Below, one piece after another: positions 20,806 through 31,976 of a DNA stretch of 64,000 nt. The translations under genes and the position numbers were made by a program. Where the stretch lies: positions 1,178,001 through 1,242,000 of the forward strand of contig JANFNE010000004.1 of the NCBI GenBank assembly GCA_024867545.1. The letters run 5' to 3'. This DNA comes from Phytopythium helicoides. Its lineage: Eukaryota > Oomycota > Peronosporomycetes > Pythiales > Pythiaceae. Numbering within the stretch: the first letter of the stretch is position 1; each line of letters begins with the position of its first letter. The notes below the pieces were generated by a model. That model was not told where the DNA came from. It did not search any database and worked only from the letters and a program-made list of their open reading frames with translations.

Positions 20806-21475
20806 TGTACACATTGCCGCTCACAAACCATACAGGAAGAGCTGACTTCGCTCACCAACACAGAGAGATGCAGGACGTATCTATATGCGTTTCCCAGGAT
20901 TGCTGGTCCATCCCGCACTCGACTTCGAGATACATGCACTTCGCCAATACAGTACGATGCGAAATTCCTGAGGTTGCTCTGCTCCACACTTCTCGATTGC
21001 GAGCGTCAACATGGTCACATCTGCCCAATTTCACTAGCATACTTTGCGGCGAGGGAAGCTCAGTCGTGTTTGCGTGCTGCCAATTACTGTATCGCGGCAA
21101 CCTCAGACAAGCAAGCATGCACTTCATGAAAGGACAGATCACCGGCAACTATCAGCTCACCAACTTAGTGAGCTGATAGGATCCATAGGTTATCGTACAT
21201 AGCACGGGCTTCCCATAGTCGCATCAAATCGGATACAATCCAGTGAGCTACTTTGGATTCATCCAGGTGATTCCGACCGTTTCACCGCCACGTCAGGATC
21301 TGACCGCGAAACGACGTGAAGGTGTCCTCCAAGCACCAACGCCCGAGGGAGGTGAGCGCACGAAGATGACGAAGGTGGGCGCTTGCGATGGGATTTGCTC
21401 GCCTTCCTTATCGGTACACGTGTCTTTGTGGCTAATGCATCGCCTCCTATAAATACAGCACGGCGGCGTCGTCTT
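20806..21475. other. Intergenic, no supported gene
   Basis: AT-richer sequence between the decayed repeat gene and the orphan paralogue B. It contains a perfect hairpin at 21149..21179 and TATAAATA at about 21448. No coding signal. Confidence 0.5.
21149..21179. repeat. Perfect 12-bp inverted repeat (hairpin)
   Basis: Arms CTATCAGCTCAC (21149-21160) and GTGAGCTGATAG (21168-21179) around a 7-nt loop. It sits alone in non-coding DNA; it may be a relic end of a mobile element or simply a structure-forming site. Confidence 0.85.
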
Positions 21476-22176
21476 CTAAGGCGCCTTGGTGTCCGCATCT
21501 GCTGCTGCTGCTGACCGCGACGCCGCGGTGGACACGAACCAGCCCCAGTCGGGGTCGCAGCACGGCCGCTCGGGCGGGCACTCGCCGCCGTGCAGGCACG
21601 TAGGCTTCTTCTCGTCTGCCTCCGACTCGCTGTCCACGCCGCTTTGCTGTCGGCACAGAAACACGTTAGCAGGAGTTTCGCGATGACCCGTGTCAAGACG
21701 GTCAACAGACTCGCCTCAAGCAGCGCGCGGTCGAACACGGAGCTGGCACGCGAGCGCAGTCCGTTGCCGCCACTGACGCTGCCGGACGACGACTGCGTGC
21801 TCACGGTGCTGTCGGCGGCGCTGGGACGGTCGGTCTGCTCGCGGCTCCCCACCTTGAGCAGCCCGAGCTGGATGACCGACACGGAGCGCGCGATCTCCTC
21901 TGGTGTGGCGCGCGTGCCGCCCAGCGCCAGGTCGAGCTGGCTGTCGGTGATGGTGAGACTGTGCAGCGACGGCGGCTCGCGCTCGTTGACCTCTTCCTCT
22001 TCGTCCTCCGAGTCCTCGTACGCGTAGTACTGCGCCATGGAGTAGCTGGTGAGCCCCACGACGACGCTCGCGGCCAGCGCCGGGTTCTCGCGCAGCCATC
22101 GCACGCCCTCGATGACCTCGGCAGGCGTCGGCAGGTACGACGGCATGCCAATCTTGCCCAGCAGCCTGTCCATCAT
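21476..22176 (-). CDS. Orphan single-span protein, paralogue B
   Basis: Paralogue of the gene at 10174. It starts MMDRLLGKIGMPSYLPTPAE, then VIEGVRWLRENPALAASVVVGLTSYSMA (matching paralogue A's PTPVEIAGGLRWVRAHPVVA), followed by an acidic run (EDSEDEEEEVNERE) and a Ser-rich middle. The last exon, 21646..21476, encodes ESEADEKKPTCLHGGECPPE and ends in DPDWGWFVSTAASRS, again matching the WGWYVS ending of paralogue A. The acceptor at 21646/21647 is clear (CTAAC branch site, ...GACAG). The donor is ambiguous: GTCTTG at 21699 keeps phase 0 (53-nt intron), but other GT sites are possible. This copy has a Cys-containing insert (CLHGGECPPERPCC) absent from paralogue A. Probable membrane-anchored acidic protein, function unknown. 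Confidence 0.68.
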
Positions 22177-23053
22177 GTCGGGGTTGGTCTCTCTCCACTC
22201 GTGTGAGCTGGGGCCGTGCTTTCTGGATGTGGCTGCCCTCGGGCGCAATCGCAACGCAAGCACAGGCTGCGCTACAAACACCTGCAGTACTCGGCAGGAA
22301 AGGGGCGGGCGCCGCGAACGGACGAGGGTGAGATGCGCTGTCGACGCGCCTTCCTGCGCCTGCCGGTTCAAATTGGCGCCAGCTCCGCGCCGCTGCAAGC
22401 CCGAGAGATCGCAGGATCCGACGACCACTTGGCGACTGCGGCCAATGACGCCGTGCGCTTAGCCTGCGTGTACGGTACGCTGTATCGGCGCGACATCTAT
22501 GCGCCCGCCGAGGTCGCCGAGCTTCAAGCGCGTCAAGCGCCAACCGCGCGCGTGAGGGCGGCGACGTCAAGCGGCGGCCGCTTGGAGCTGACAGTGGGCC
22601 GCCGCCCGTCCGCCGCCCGTCCCTGCAGCAGCTGTCGCGCCATTGCGCGCGCGCGGGAGCGCTCCATGCGGCTTCGCGCACGTCCAACTCGGGAGGTGAC
22701 GAGCTGGAGTCGGCGCGCGCTGATCTGATACTCTCACAAGTCGCACGTTCGTGTGGGGGACACTACTTTTGAACCGGCTCGACAGGCGGTTTGATGGGCC
22801 ATGTTGAAGTGCGTTCGTATATGGACACAATTGAATGCTCAACTCGTGCAATCGCGAAAGACGCACCACTCATGGGTCAAACTCAACTTGTATTGTTTGC
22901 TCTCACTGACCACTATCTCACGATGCCAGACAACGAGAGCACCAACACCATCGCTCGTATTGCGCCAACTTGCACGTCTCGCAGCCAACACGAGCCCAAC
23001 AACCACCAAGCGAAGCATTCGCCTTCAAAACTACGAAATCACCCTCAGGCTTA
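22177..23053. other. Intergenic, 0.9 kb
   Basis: 5' region of orphan paralogue B and 3' flank of the Gly/Trp-rich gene. From 22886 onward it belongs to the duplicated cassette (repeat block A). No further gene supported. Confidence 0.5.
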
Positions 23054-23362
23054 TCACCAGCCACCACGGTTGCCCCACCCACCGTGACCCCACCCGCCAT
23101 GACCCCACCCGCCGTACCACGGGCGATGCCATCCTCCTCCATACCATCCCCGACGGCGCCAGTACTCTTCATCGCCCTCTTCACCACCAGCATGATCCGA
23201 CTCCTGTGGCTCGGCAACCTCTGTAGCAGTACCAGTCGTAGTCTCAGGTCCAGCTGCCACTGGTGCGACAGCAGCAGTAGCAGTAGCTTCCGTTGGAGCT
23301 TGAGCTGTTACAGTGGCCGCAAAGACGACTGCGCACACGAGCGAGAGCATCTGTAGCTTCAT
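23054..23362 (-). CDS. Small secreted Gly/Trp-rich protein, copy A
   Basis: Single exon, 102 residues. A clear signal peptide (MKLQMLSLVCAVVFAATVTA, cleavage likely before or after QA) is followed by an Ala/Thr-rich spacer, an acidic part (QESDHAGGEEGDEEYW) and a C-terminal Gly/Trp/His-rich block (WYGGGWHRPWYGGWGHGGWG). It is nearly identical to the protein encoded at 28260..28607, which has more GWGHG units. This looks like a cell-wall or secreted glycine-rich protein; the aromatic/Gly block suggests polymer or carbohydrate contact, but that is inference. It is divergent from the His/Gly-rich gene, with the 973-bp insertion between the two starts. Confidence 0.75.
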   Translation of the reverse strand: MKLQMLSLVCAVVFAATVTAQAPTEATATAAVAPVAAGPETTTGTATEVAEPQESDHAGGEEGDEEYWRRRGWYGGGWHRPWYGGWGHGGWGHGGWGNRGGW

Positions 23363-23766
23363 GGCTTGACTTGACTCTTGGAGTGTTCAGGCGGGAGTCG
23401 ATTGCATTGTGAGGATTTGGGTCGAGCAGGCAGCTTCTGGTCGTATTTTCTCCGTTTTCCACTCGAGATCTCCATCCAATCGCTTGGAAACACCCCCATC
23501 TTGGCTTCAATGTGATAGGCGTATCCGCGCACTTCAACTTCAATTAGAAGGTGCCGATCACTGCCGTAGGTTGTGACGCGGTTGCTAAGCAACAACAGTG
23601 ATATGACCAAGCGAAATTGTACCGGATAGATGTTGTGTTTACTCGCTTCCAACAAAACGATAGCTCTCTCGATCCACACTACCTACAGCGACAAGTACAT
23701 CTGCGCTTACGTCGAGAAGGAGCGCTACCGACCAAACCAACCCGTCGGAAGAAAGCGATTTATCGC

Positions 23767-24495
23767 CTACGATGACGTCACAATGTCGTCGCATCTTGCT
23801 ATCGCATGATCAACGACCGTCAACAGCGCGGTCAGATCAAAGACGAAATCATCATGGAGGTGGAGTTGGAGTGGCACCGCCGATGGCGTCTCGATGGGAA
23901 ACGCCATACGTGCTGGTGCACTCCCCACCTCGAAGTTGGTCTGCTCCTTCATGATCCGGTTTGCGGACTCATCTCGGTCCGCATCGAGATTCAGATTATG
24001 GTGCATGATGACCATGCGGTGTTTGACACGACAGACTTGGTCGTCAATACCTGTACTTGGATGTCGGACATCGGGTGTAACCTACGCTGAAGCTTCTCGA
24101 GAAGCCATTGCCGCGTCTGGTTCTTGGTTCTTGTACGCGACCTCGACGACGATGTTTGGATAATGGTTTCCTTGGAGTGCGTCAGGAGCGAGCGTCATAT
24201 CGGGTTCTATGAATCGATTCCCGACTCGGAGGCGAGGAGATCGAGCCAGGACAAATGGATCGTGCACGGCATCCCTGTCAATGTCATTGATACAGAATCT
24301 TCCCACTTGCCATTGAATCTGCCTGGTCACTTTGCCCACCGCGTCTCCGTGAATCCTGTTTAGGAAGCTGTACATCACGACTCTCCCCGTCTCACTGTCC
24401 TTCGAGAACGGCTCGTGCTCACAGCTCCACAAATCTCCATCCCGCTCAAACGCATCCACAGAGATGTCGTCAATTATTCCAGCGGGCTTTGGTCG
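23767..24495 (-). pseudogene. Broken Uma2-like (PD-(D/E)XK) nuclease gene
   Basis: The frame reading down from about 24495 gives YSFLNRIHGDAVGKVTRQIQ, then VGNRFIEPDMTLAPDALQGN and YPNIVVEVAYKNQ. This is the core of the Uma2/PD-(D/E)XK endonuclease fold (EPD ... VVEVA), also found in eukaryotic gene families. Immediately after, a short duplication-like CAAGAACCA junction shifts the frame. The expected continuation TRQWLLEKLQRRLHPM is in another frame and soon stops. A third frame then carries FEVGSAPARMAFPIETPSAV and LQLHLHDDFVFDLTALL, plausibly the family's C-terminal part. No in-frame ATG opens the conserved region. It lies wholly within the segment present only in copy A of the duplicated cassette. 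Confidence 0.55.
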
Positions 24496-24725
24496 TTGTC
24501 GCTGTCAGTGCGCTGGAACATGTATAGTACAGGATCGGAAAGTTGCGGCTCGCTTGCTTTGAGCAAATAGAAAGAAATGTCTTTGGAAACGTTCGCGCGA
24601 GTGTTTTGCCACGAAATACCTCGGTGCGACTTGGTTTTCCGTTGCCGTCGAGTTTCCTCACAACGCAATCTTCCAAGCAGCCTGAACCCGCCAGTCGACT
24701 CTACTCGTACTCTCCACCTCTCGAG

Positions 24726-24890
24726 ATGAAGTTCTCTTTGGTGCTTATTGCCGCGGTGGTGCTTTTCGGGGGCAGCTTTGTGTCGGCAGCCAACGGTCCG
24801 AAGGAGTCGCATGAGAAGCATCACGGTGGCCGTCATGGTGGTGGTCATCATGGTGGTGGTCATCACGGCGGTGGTGGAGGTCACCACTAG
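24726..24890 (+). CDS. Small secreted His/Gly-rich peptide, copy A (54 aa)
   Basis: Starts MKFSLVLIAAVVLFGGSFVS, a clean signal peptide, then ANGPKESHEKHH and a tail made almost only of His and Gly. Nearly identical to the 63-residue peptide at 29040..29231, which has extra GGGGHY-type units. The His-rich tail could bind Zn, Cu or Ni ions; this is inferred from composition. The frame is open upstream, but the signal peptide fixes the start. The 5' flank (24527 on) is the same in both copies, so both are probably expressed alike. Confidence 0.75.
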   Translation: MKFSLVLIAAVVLFGGSFVSAANGPKESHEKHHGGRHGGGHHGGGHHGGGGGHH

Positions 24891-25363
24891 GTGAAAACTC
24901 AAGAAGGAAGGCCTGTGCAACGGCAGAAGTAGCGTTTAGTTGCAGCCGTGAGGAGACCGATTGCATGTGATGAATACATGGTTTGGGTGGCTCCGACCTT
25001 GAGAGAGGGAGGGGACGACTCCTTCGGGTGCGCCGTTGACCGCCGGTTCTTCTCAGAGCAAAAAAGGAGAAGCCGGTAGTGCTCAGGAGTTGCACTGCTA
25101 CGCCTTCAGGTGCCAAGCACGGACGTTCGAGACGACGGGAACTAGGTAGTGCTTACATGTGCCTTGAGGCAGTTAACTTCTAGTACATGGTTGAAGTGCT
25201 ATTGTTCGCCAATGCACTCCTATTGGCTAGTGATGCATACCGGTACTCCCGTTTCGCCCAATGGGCGGCGCGCCGCTCGTGGGTGGCTGTCGAGCCTTGG
25301 CGAGCATTGACATCGGCCCCCGTGGCGCAACTCTGGATTTCCTACGGAACCAAGCAAGACACG
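24891..25363. other. Intergenic, RACK1 promoter region
   Basis: 473 nt between the His/Gly peptide and RACK1. Part of it (24985..25076) resembles 61821..61931, see findings. The frame upstream of the RACK1 ATG is open but not conserved. Confidence 0.5.
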
Positions 25364-26320
25364 ATGGCCGACACCACGAGCATCTACCCGCGCGGCGAGC
25401 TTGACGCCCACAACGGCAAGTCCGTGACGGCGCTGGCCACGACCCGCGAGAACCCGAACCTGCTGCTCTCGGCCTCGCGCGACAAGACCCTCGTCGCCTG
25501 GCAGCTGACCAGCGACGGCGAGTCGTACGGCTTCGCCCGCCGCCGCCTGACCGGCCACTCGCACTTCGTCGAGGACGTCGTCATCTCGTCGGACGGCCAG
25601 TTCGCGCTCTCGGGCTCGTGGGACGGCACGCTCCGCCTCTGGGACCTGAACACGGGCATCACGACCCGCCGCTTCGTCGGACACTCCAAGGACGTGCTCT
25701 CGGTCGCCTTCAGCGCCGACAACCGCCAGATCGTGTCGGGCTCGCGTGACAAGACCATCAAGCTGTGGAACACCCTCGGCGAGTGCAAGTACACCATCAC
25801 GGAGGACGGCCACTCGGAGTGGGTGTCGTGCGTGCGCTTCTCGCCCTCGACGGCCAACCCGCTGATCGTCTCGTGCGGCTGGGACAAGGTCGTCAAGATC
25901 TGGAACCTTGCCAACTGCAAGCTCCGCACCAACCTCTTCGGCCACGAGGGCTACCTCAACACGGTCACCGTCTCGCCCGATGGATCCATCTGCGCCTCGG
26001 GTGGCAAGGACGGCGTCGCCAACCTCTGGGACCTGAACGAGGGCAAGCGCCTCTACTCGCTGCACGCCGGCGACGTCATCCACGCGCTCGTGTTCTCGCC
26101 CAACCGCTACTGGCTGTGCGCTGCCACGACCTCGGGCATCAAGATCTGGGACCTCGAGTCGAAGATCGTCGTGCACGACCTCACCCCCGAGTTCGAGCTG
26201 CCCAAGGGCAAGTACGCCCAGTTGCCGCACTGCGTGTCGCTCGCCTGGTCGGCCGACGGCTCGGTGCTCTTCTCGGGCTACACCGACGGTGTCATCCGCG
26301 TCTGGGCCGTGGGCAACTAA
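25364..26320 (+). CDS. RACK1: RACK1, WD40 ribosome-associated scaffold protein
   Basis: Single exon, 318 residues, the canonical length. Seven WD40 blades are visible, with their GH...WD spacing. Examples are [131 protein letters not shown] and the last blade [16 protein letters not shown]1 sits on the 40S subunit head and links kinase signalling (protein kinase C and others) to translation. The start [18 protein letters not shown] fits the family. Very strong codon bias (C/G third positions) indicates high expression, as for other ribosomal genes. Confidence 0.97.
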   Translation: MADTTSIYPRGELDAHNGKSVTALATTRENPNLLLSASRDKTLVAWQLTSDGESYGFARRRLTGHSHFVEDVVISSDGQFALSGSWDGTLRLWDLNTGITTRRFVGHSKDVLSVAFSADNRQIVSGSRDKTIKLWNTLGECKYTITEDGHSEWVSCVRFSPSTANPLIVSCGWDKVVKIWNLANCKLRTNLFGHEGYLNTVTVSPDGSICASGGKDGVANLWDLNEGKRLYSLHAGDVIHALVFSPNRYWLCAATTSGIKIWDLESKIVVHDLTPEFELPKGKYAQLPHCVSLAWSADGSVLFSGYTDGVIRVWAVGN

Positions 26321-27096
26321 GTGTTTTCCTCGCTTCGACGGGAGTCGCGTCACTCGGGCTGGGCACTTGGGTCTGGCCTGCGCGTGCGCGTAGCACTTGG
26401 CGTTTGTTGAACTCTTCCATGTAAAGACAAACAGCACACTACCAAACAAATCCAGAGTTTTTCCTACTCCAACCCACTTATCATTGCTTTCGATGCATGC
26501 ATGTATTGTGAAATGCCATGTCGTCGCGGTGACATCAACAAAAAATCCTGGTGAGATCATGCTTGTCGGATGAACCGCCAGGGTGATGAGAGTGTCGATC
26601 ATGCTGAGAGCACTCGTGCTTGTTTCCCTGCGTTGCGACCGAAAAATTTGGCCTTACAAATGCTCAGCATAAAAGTCAAGCTGAGCACAACCTATAAGGT
26701 GTGCGCTTTGACACGCGCAGCCCGAGTTTCCTGACCCTTGACTCGACGATGATCCAGGAGGACCTGCTTGCTGTACCTGTCCTGGTTCCTCAGGGGTCCG
26801 AGCAACCTGTATGCCGCACAGTTGCTAGACAACTACCAAGGACGCCACCCACTGTAAACACCATAATTGCAGAGAGGACCAACGTTTTTCCATTCTTCTC
26901 CATTCTTGTTAGCAGCAAGGCGGTCCTGCCTCTAGAGCAGGACCCCATGCTACGTCAAGCCGCCGTCCAGGCCACTTGCCTCCAGAAGACGAGCCTCTGG
27001 CAGCAAGCAGTGAGCGCCATGGACAAGCGCGGCAAGAAGAGCGGATTGCCGGGAGCAGCCGACGACCAGCCGACGCACTCGAGATGAGCTAGCAAT
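26321..27096. other. Intergenic between convergent RACK1 and ubiquitin-L40 genes
   Basis: 776 nt of lower-GC sequence with no supported gene; a plus-strand frame at 26701..27087 has no ATG at its start and no domain. Confidence 0.55.
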
Positions 27097-28259
<1,163 letters not shown>

Positions 28260-28607
28260 TCACCAGCCGCCCCGGCGACCCCACCCACCGTGACCGTGAC
28301 CCCAGCCGCCATGACCCCAGCCGCCATGACCCCAGCCGCCGTGACCCCACCCACCGTGCCACGGGCGATGCCATCCTCCTCCATACCATCCCCGACGGCG
28401 CCAGTACTCTTCATCGCCCTCTTCACCACCAGCATGATCCGACTCCTGCGGCTCGGCAACTTCTGTAGCAGCACCAGTCGTAGTCTCAGGTCCAGCTGCC
28501 ACTGGTGCGACAGCAGCAGCAGCAGCAGTAGCTTCGTTTGGAGCTTGAGCTGTTACAGTGGCCGCAAAGGCGAGCGCGCACACGAGCGAGAGCACCTGGA
28601 GCTTCAT
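28260..28607 (-). CDS. Small secreted Gly/Trp-rich protein, copy B
   Basis: Single exon, 115 residues. Signal peptide MKLQVLSLVCALAFAATVTA, Ala/Thr-rich spacer, acidic segment with EEGDEEYWRRRGWYGGGW, then GGWGHGGWGHG repeats ending GWGRRGGW. It differs from copy A mainly by two or more extra GWGHG-type units and an Ala run, as expected from repeat slippage. The same role is inferred: extracellular or wall-associated glycine-rich protein. It is divergent from the His/Gly peptide gene. Confidence 0.78.
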   Translation of the reverse strand: MKLQVLSLVCALAFAATVTAQAPNEATAAAAAVAPVAAGPETTTGAATEVAEPQESDHAGGEEGDEEYWRRRGWYGGGWHRPWHGGWGHGGWGHGGWGHGGWGHGHGGWGRRGGW

Positions 28608-29039
28608 AGCTTGACTTGGCTCTTGGAGTGTTCAGGCGGGAGTCGGTTGCATTGTGAGGATTCGGGTCCACTGGATACAGGCAGCTTCTGGTCGTATTTT
28701 CTCCATTTCCCACTCGAGGTCTCCATCCAATCGCTCGGAAACACTCCGTCATGTGATAGGTGTATCTGCGCACTTCAACTTCAATTAGTAGGTGACAACC
28801 ACACGAGGATATCGTGAAGCGGCTCGCAAGAACGTGTTTGGTACAGGATCGGAAAGTTGCGGTTCGCTTGCTTTGAGCAAATAGAAAGAAATGTCTTTGG
28901 AAACGTTCGCGCGAGTGTTTTGCTACGAAATACCTCGGTGCGACTTGGTTTTTCATTGCCGTCGAGTTTCCTCACAACGCAATCTTCCAAGCAGCCTGAA
29001 CCCGCCAGTCGACTCTACTCGTACTCTCCAACTCTCGAG
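28608..29039. promoter_or_regulatory. Bidirectional promoter region of copy B secreted genes
   Basis: 432 nt between two divergent secreted-protein genes; about 390 nt of it is conserved in copy A, split there by the 973-bp segment at 23554..24526. A shared promoter is inferred from layout and conservation. No classical TATA box stands out. Confidence 0.5.
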
Positions 29040-29231
29040 ATGAAGTTCTCTTTGGTGCTTATTGCCGCGGTGGTGCTTTTCGGGGGCAGCTTTGTGTCGG
29101 CAGCCAACGGTCCGAAGGAGTCGCATGAGAAGCATCACGGTGGTCATCACGGCGGCGGCGGCGGTCATTACGGCGGCGGCGGTCACTATGGTGGTGGTGG
29201 TCATCACGGCGGTGGCGGAGGTCACCACTAG
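29040..29231 (+). CDS. Small secreted His/Gly-rich peptide, copy B (63 aa)
   Basis: Signal peptide MKFSLVLIAAVVLFGGSFVS followed by ANGPKESHEKHH and a tail of HHGGG, HYGGGG and HHGGGG units. Identical to copy A through the signal peptide and spacer; the tail differs in unit number and has two Tyr. Probable secreted metal-binding or structural peptide, by composition only. Confidence 0.78.
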   Translation: MKFSLVLIAAVVLFGGSFVSAANGPKESHEKHHGGHHGGGGGHYGGGGHYGGGGHHGGGGGHH

Positions 29232-29432
29232 CCATCGAGCTGAAAGAAGAAAGACCCAAGGTCAGCAGCAGTAGTAGCGTTTGCCCTGAGGTGGCCCAAT
29301 GCATGTGACAGTGATAATTGACAAGCTTGAGCTGCACGCTCCGTCTCCGCCATAAACTGACTACCAGGACTACACTCTATCGGCATCCTCCCGACCCTCC
29401 ATTCGACCTGGAGCTCCCGCACCGGCAGCAGC

Positions 29433-29921
29433 ATGGGGCGCGCGCGCAAGCGGGCGGTGGACATGATCCGGCAGGTGAAGGGCCTGGCGCGCAACGGCGG
29501 CATGCGCACGCCGTCGTGGGTGGCGCTGGTGGACCGCTACCCGCCGCCGCCCATCCCGCGCCAGGACCGCGACCGCGTGCCCGTCATCAAGTTCCCGCAG
29601 GACCGGCTCGCCGACCTGTACATGCGGCGCCGCGACGGCGTCACGGACAGCGAGACAGCCTACGAGTTCGCCGACGAGCAGCTGACGCTCATTGAGAACG
29701 GCGTGCCCGAGGAGGACGCCTTCCGCTTGCTGGCCGACAAGTACGAGCAGGTCGAGGCGCACCGCTTCCTCGACAAGTTCGCGCGCATGCGCGGCATCCA
29801 GTTCGCCGACCCGGCCGAGTACGACGACATTGAGAAGGAGTGGGTGGCCGCCGAGTCGCGCGCCATCAAGGAGGCCATGCGCCTCGAGCACGAGGAGGAA
29901 GAGGCGCTCCGCCAGATGTGA
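29433..29921 (+). CDS. Probable mitochondrial small-subunit ribosomal protein mS23
   Basis: Single exon, 162 residues. The N-terminus (KRAVDMIRQVKGLARNGGMR, then PSWVALVDRYPPPPIPRQDR) resembles the start of mS23 (MRPS23/Rsm25): a basic helix, then a Trp and a proline-rich P-P segment. The centre holds FPQDRLADLYMRRR, similar to the EDRxRxxFY element of the family. The C-terminus is a long acidic helix (DDIEKEWVAAESRAIKEAMR) as in fungal Rsm25. mS23 lies on the body of the mitochondrial 28S-type subunit. The family call rests on pattern and order, not on a unique motif; another mitoribosomal or complex I accessory protein is the main alternative. Confidence 0.6.
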   Translation: MGRARKRAVDMIRQVKGLARNGGMRTPSWVALVDRYPPPPIPRQDRDRVPVIKFPQDRLADLYMRRRDGVTDSETAYEFADEQLTLIENGVPEEDAFRLLADKYEQVEAHRFLDKFARMRGIQFADPAEYDDIEKEWVAAESRAIKEAMRLEHEEEEALRQM

Positions 29922-31234
29922 GCGACCGGTTCGCAGCCACGCTGTATTATCCACGCCCAGCGGCGAGGAGCAACTGCATCATGCACGCCAGCCACAGCAG
30001 ACAAACAGTGTAATAGAGTGGGTTGTTCCTTCGTTCGCGGCGTCTTGGTCGCATTGCATCCTCAGGCTTCGCAGGCGAGTCGTGGTTACCAACAAGCTGC
30101 GCGGCAATTATAAGAAAAACGGTCTCAGTCTGAGACTCTCAGAGCCATCGGATGAGATGAACAGCCCCATACACGCATAGACTGCGAAATGGTGAGGTTT
30201 TGCTCTATCGTTGGAATCAGCGCCAACTTTGATATGCGCTTCGATGAATCCGACGAGTACACACATTGTGGCCTTGGCAAACAGAATGCTCGGCATTCTA
30301 CCACCACAAATAGGGTAAGCTTCTAAGGCACAAAAGACTTGCTCAAAAGCATACCGCAAACGGGCACCGCTTGTGGTAACCGCTTGTGGTAAGATCTAAT
30401 GCCAAACAGGTTTTTCATGGACGCAGGCTTCTGTGCCTTGATCTCGATATTTGAATCCGTGCAGCCAGCCGCTTGAGATTGGCGCCTCCTTCGGCGATAC
30501 TCTCGGCAATTGTCATGGTTGTTTTATCGCTGGCCCTCGCACTGTATTCTTGACGCACTCATCTGGGTCCGTCACAGCTGCAGTGCTTGACTCTTTTCAA
30601 GTTTGGTTCGTCTCGCCTCACGTTCGAATGCCGCAGATGGTAGATGCCGATAGGGTATTGATCCAGTCCTAAACCAGCATGCTGACGATAGACTGAGCAA
30701 AACACTCAATTCATCTTATGTATCTAGAAGGACAATGTGAGCTCAAACGGAGAGTCGAAGTAGCAGCATCGCACCTTTTCCTTTGATTCAGCGCGCAATG
30801 TGTGTGTATCTGTCAGTTTCTAGCTGAATTTGAAACACCGAGTCACCGAGATTCTCCTGGTGTATCCATCATAGTAGATTGTAAGCAACCACAAAACTAC
30901 AATTTCCCTCGTGTTGCTGTGAAACTTGCCGCCGCGTTGATCAATGTAATGTCCTCGCGGCTGAATACACAGCATCCGTCGGTAGATTATCCATAATGCC
31001 ATCGCTATGCTTGTAGAACAATCTGGTAGCGTTGGCGAAGCTGGCGAGTAAACTAACGCCTCGGACCTTCTCGGAATGCTAGACGGAACGTGCGTCTGCA
31101 TTCGTGGAAGGCAACGCGCCAAGGATGGCAAGTTCTCTTCCTCTTCAAGACGGACCTTTGACAATGAATATACGTATGCGATAACACAGGTCGAGCATTT
31201 GGCCTGGGAAGAACACATCGCGGAGCTGCTCGCC
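29922..31234. other. Gene-poor stretch, 1.3 kb
   Basis: Lower GC, no domain-bearing frame, short ORFs on both strands only. Contains the promoter of the LAMTOR3 gene at its right end. Confidence 0.5.
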
Positions 31235-31844
31235 ATGGACGCCGACATTGTGCGTGCGCTCGCCGCCGCTGCCGCCACCGCCGCTGCTCGCGCTCTAATG
31301 CTTTTCCTGCGACGTGTGACGAGCAGAGCCCCGCGCTGACGCAGAAGCTGCAGCAGGCGCTGGCGCGCTTCGACGCGCTTGAGGCGCTGCTCATCTGCAC
31401 GTCCGAGGGCGTGCCGCTTGTGCGAGGTGCGTGGTCGTTGCGGCTCGCTCGCCTTGACGAGGCCCCGCTCTGACGCTGTTCGCTCCCCCGCAGTCGTGGC
31501 GGACGAGGCCTCGGACGTGTCCCACGAGTACGCCGAGACGGTGCTGCCGACCATCTTCGCCAGCGCGGCTGAGCAGGTGCGGATTGGTCGCGTGAACGCT
31601 CGAGACTGGGTGCTGACGGGCGTGGCGCTTGCTGCAGGTGGGCAAGCTCAAGTTCGGAGCGGTCGAGAGCGTCACCGCCTTCTTCGAGGACGTGGTGCTG
31701 ATCCACGTGAACGCGGCGCCGCTCGTGCTCACGCTCATTGCCGCCGACTCGCCGCAGATCGGCGCGCTGCACGCGCTCGCGCGTCAGCTGCGCCCCGTGC
31801 TCGCGCCGCTCAACAAGGTTGTCGAGAGCGCCGACGTGCACTAA
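31235..31844 (+). CDS. LAMTOR3 (MP1)-like Ragulator subunit
   Basis: Four exons (31235..31249, 31327..31426, 31494..31576, 31638..31844; introns 77, 67 and 61 nt) give 134 residues. The product is a single roadblock/LC7 domain. It has TQKLQQALARFDALEALLIC, TSEGVPLVRVVADEASD (human MP1: VSDRDGVPVIKV), LPTIFASAAEQVGKLKFGAV, FFEDVVLIHVNAAPLVLTLI and a C-terminal helix LHALARQLRPVLAPLNKVVE. LAMTOR3 pairs with LAMTOR2 in the lysosomal Ragulator that recruits Rag GTPases and TORC1, and it scaffolds MEK-ERK in animals. The first exon codes only five residues (MDADI), so it depends on the GTGCGT donor at 31250; all joins keep the frame. Confidence 0.85.
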
Positions 31845-31976
31845 ACGGGTTGGTCGTGGGCCGCACGGAGCGCCTGCATGTAGATCAAGTCGCCTTTATT
31901 CGCTAGTATATACGCGGTGCCGACACGACACGTGACCACACCGATCCCTCTAGTATCAGCTGGAGTGTCTCCCCGC

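Larger units (their letters stand above)
22886..24892. repeat. Duplicated secreted-peptide cassette, copy A
   Basis: Segments 22886..23553 and 24527..24892 are near-identical in order and orientation to 28080..28794 and 28841..29233. Each copy has a Gly/Trp-rich gene on the minus strand and a His/Gly-rich gene on the plus strand, with a shared upstream region. Copy A carries a 973-bp segment (23554..24526) where copy B has only 46 bp. RACK1 and ubiquitin-L40 lie between the copies. Confidence 0.85.

Noticed and set aside
20264..21129. Plus-strand Pro/Leu-rich frames that could be read as a membrane protein
   Set aside because: They are complements of the Ser/Gly repeat relic on the minus strand, which explains their odd composition.
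25187..25363. 59-codon upstream extension of RACK1
   Set aside because: RACK1 has a canonical length and N-terminus from 25364; the extension is not conserved in the family.
25220..26602. 460-codon minus-strand frame
   Set aside because: Exact antisense of RACK1 produced by its strong GC3 bias.
26701..27087. 128-codon plus-strand frame between RACK1 and ubiquitin-L40
   Set aside because: No ATG at its start, no domain, lower GC.
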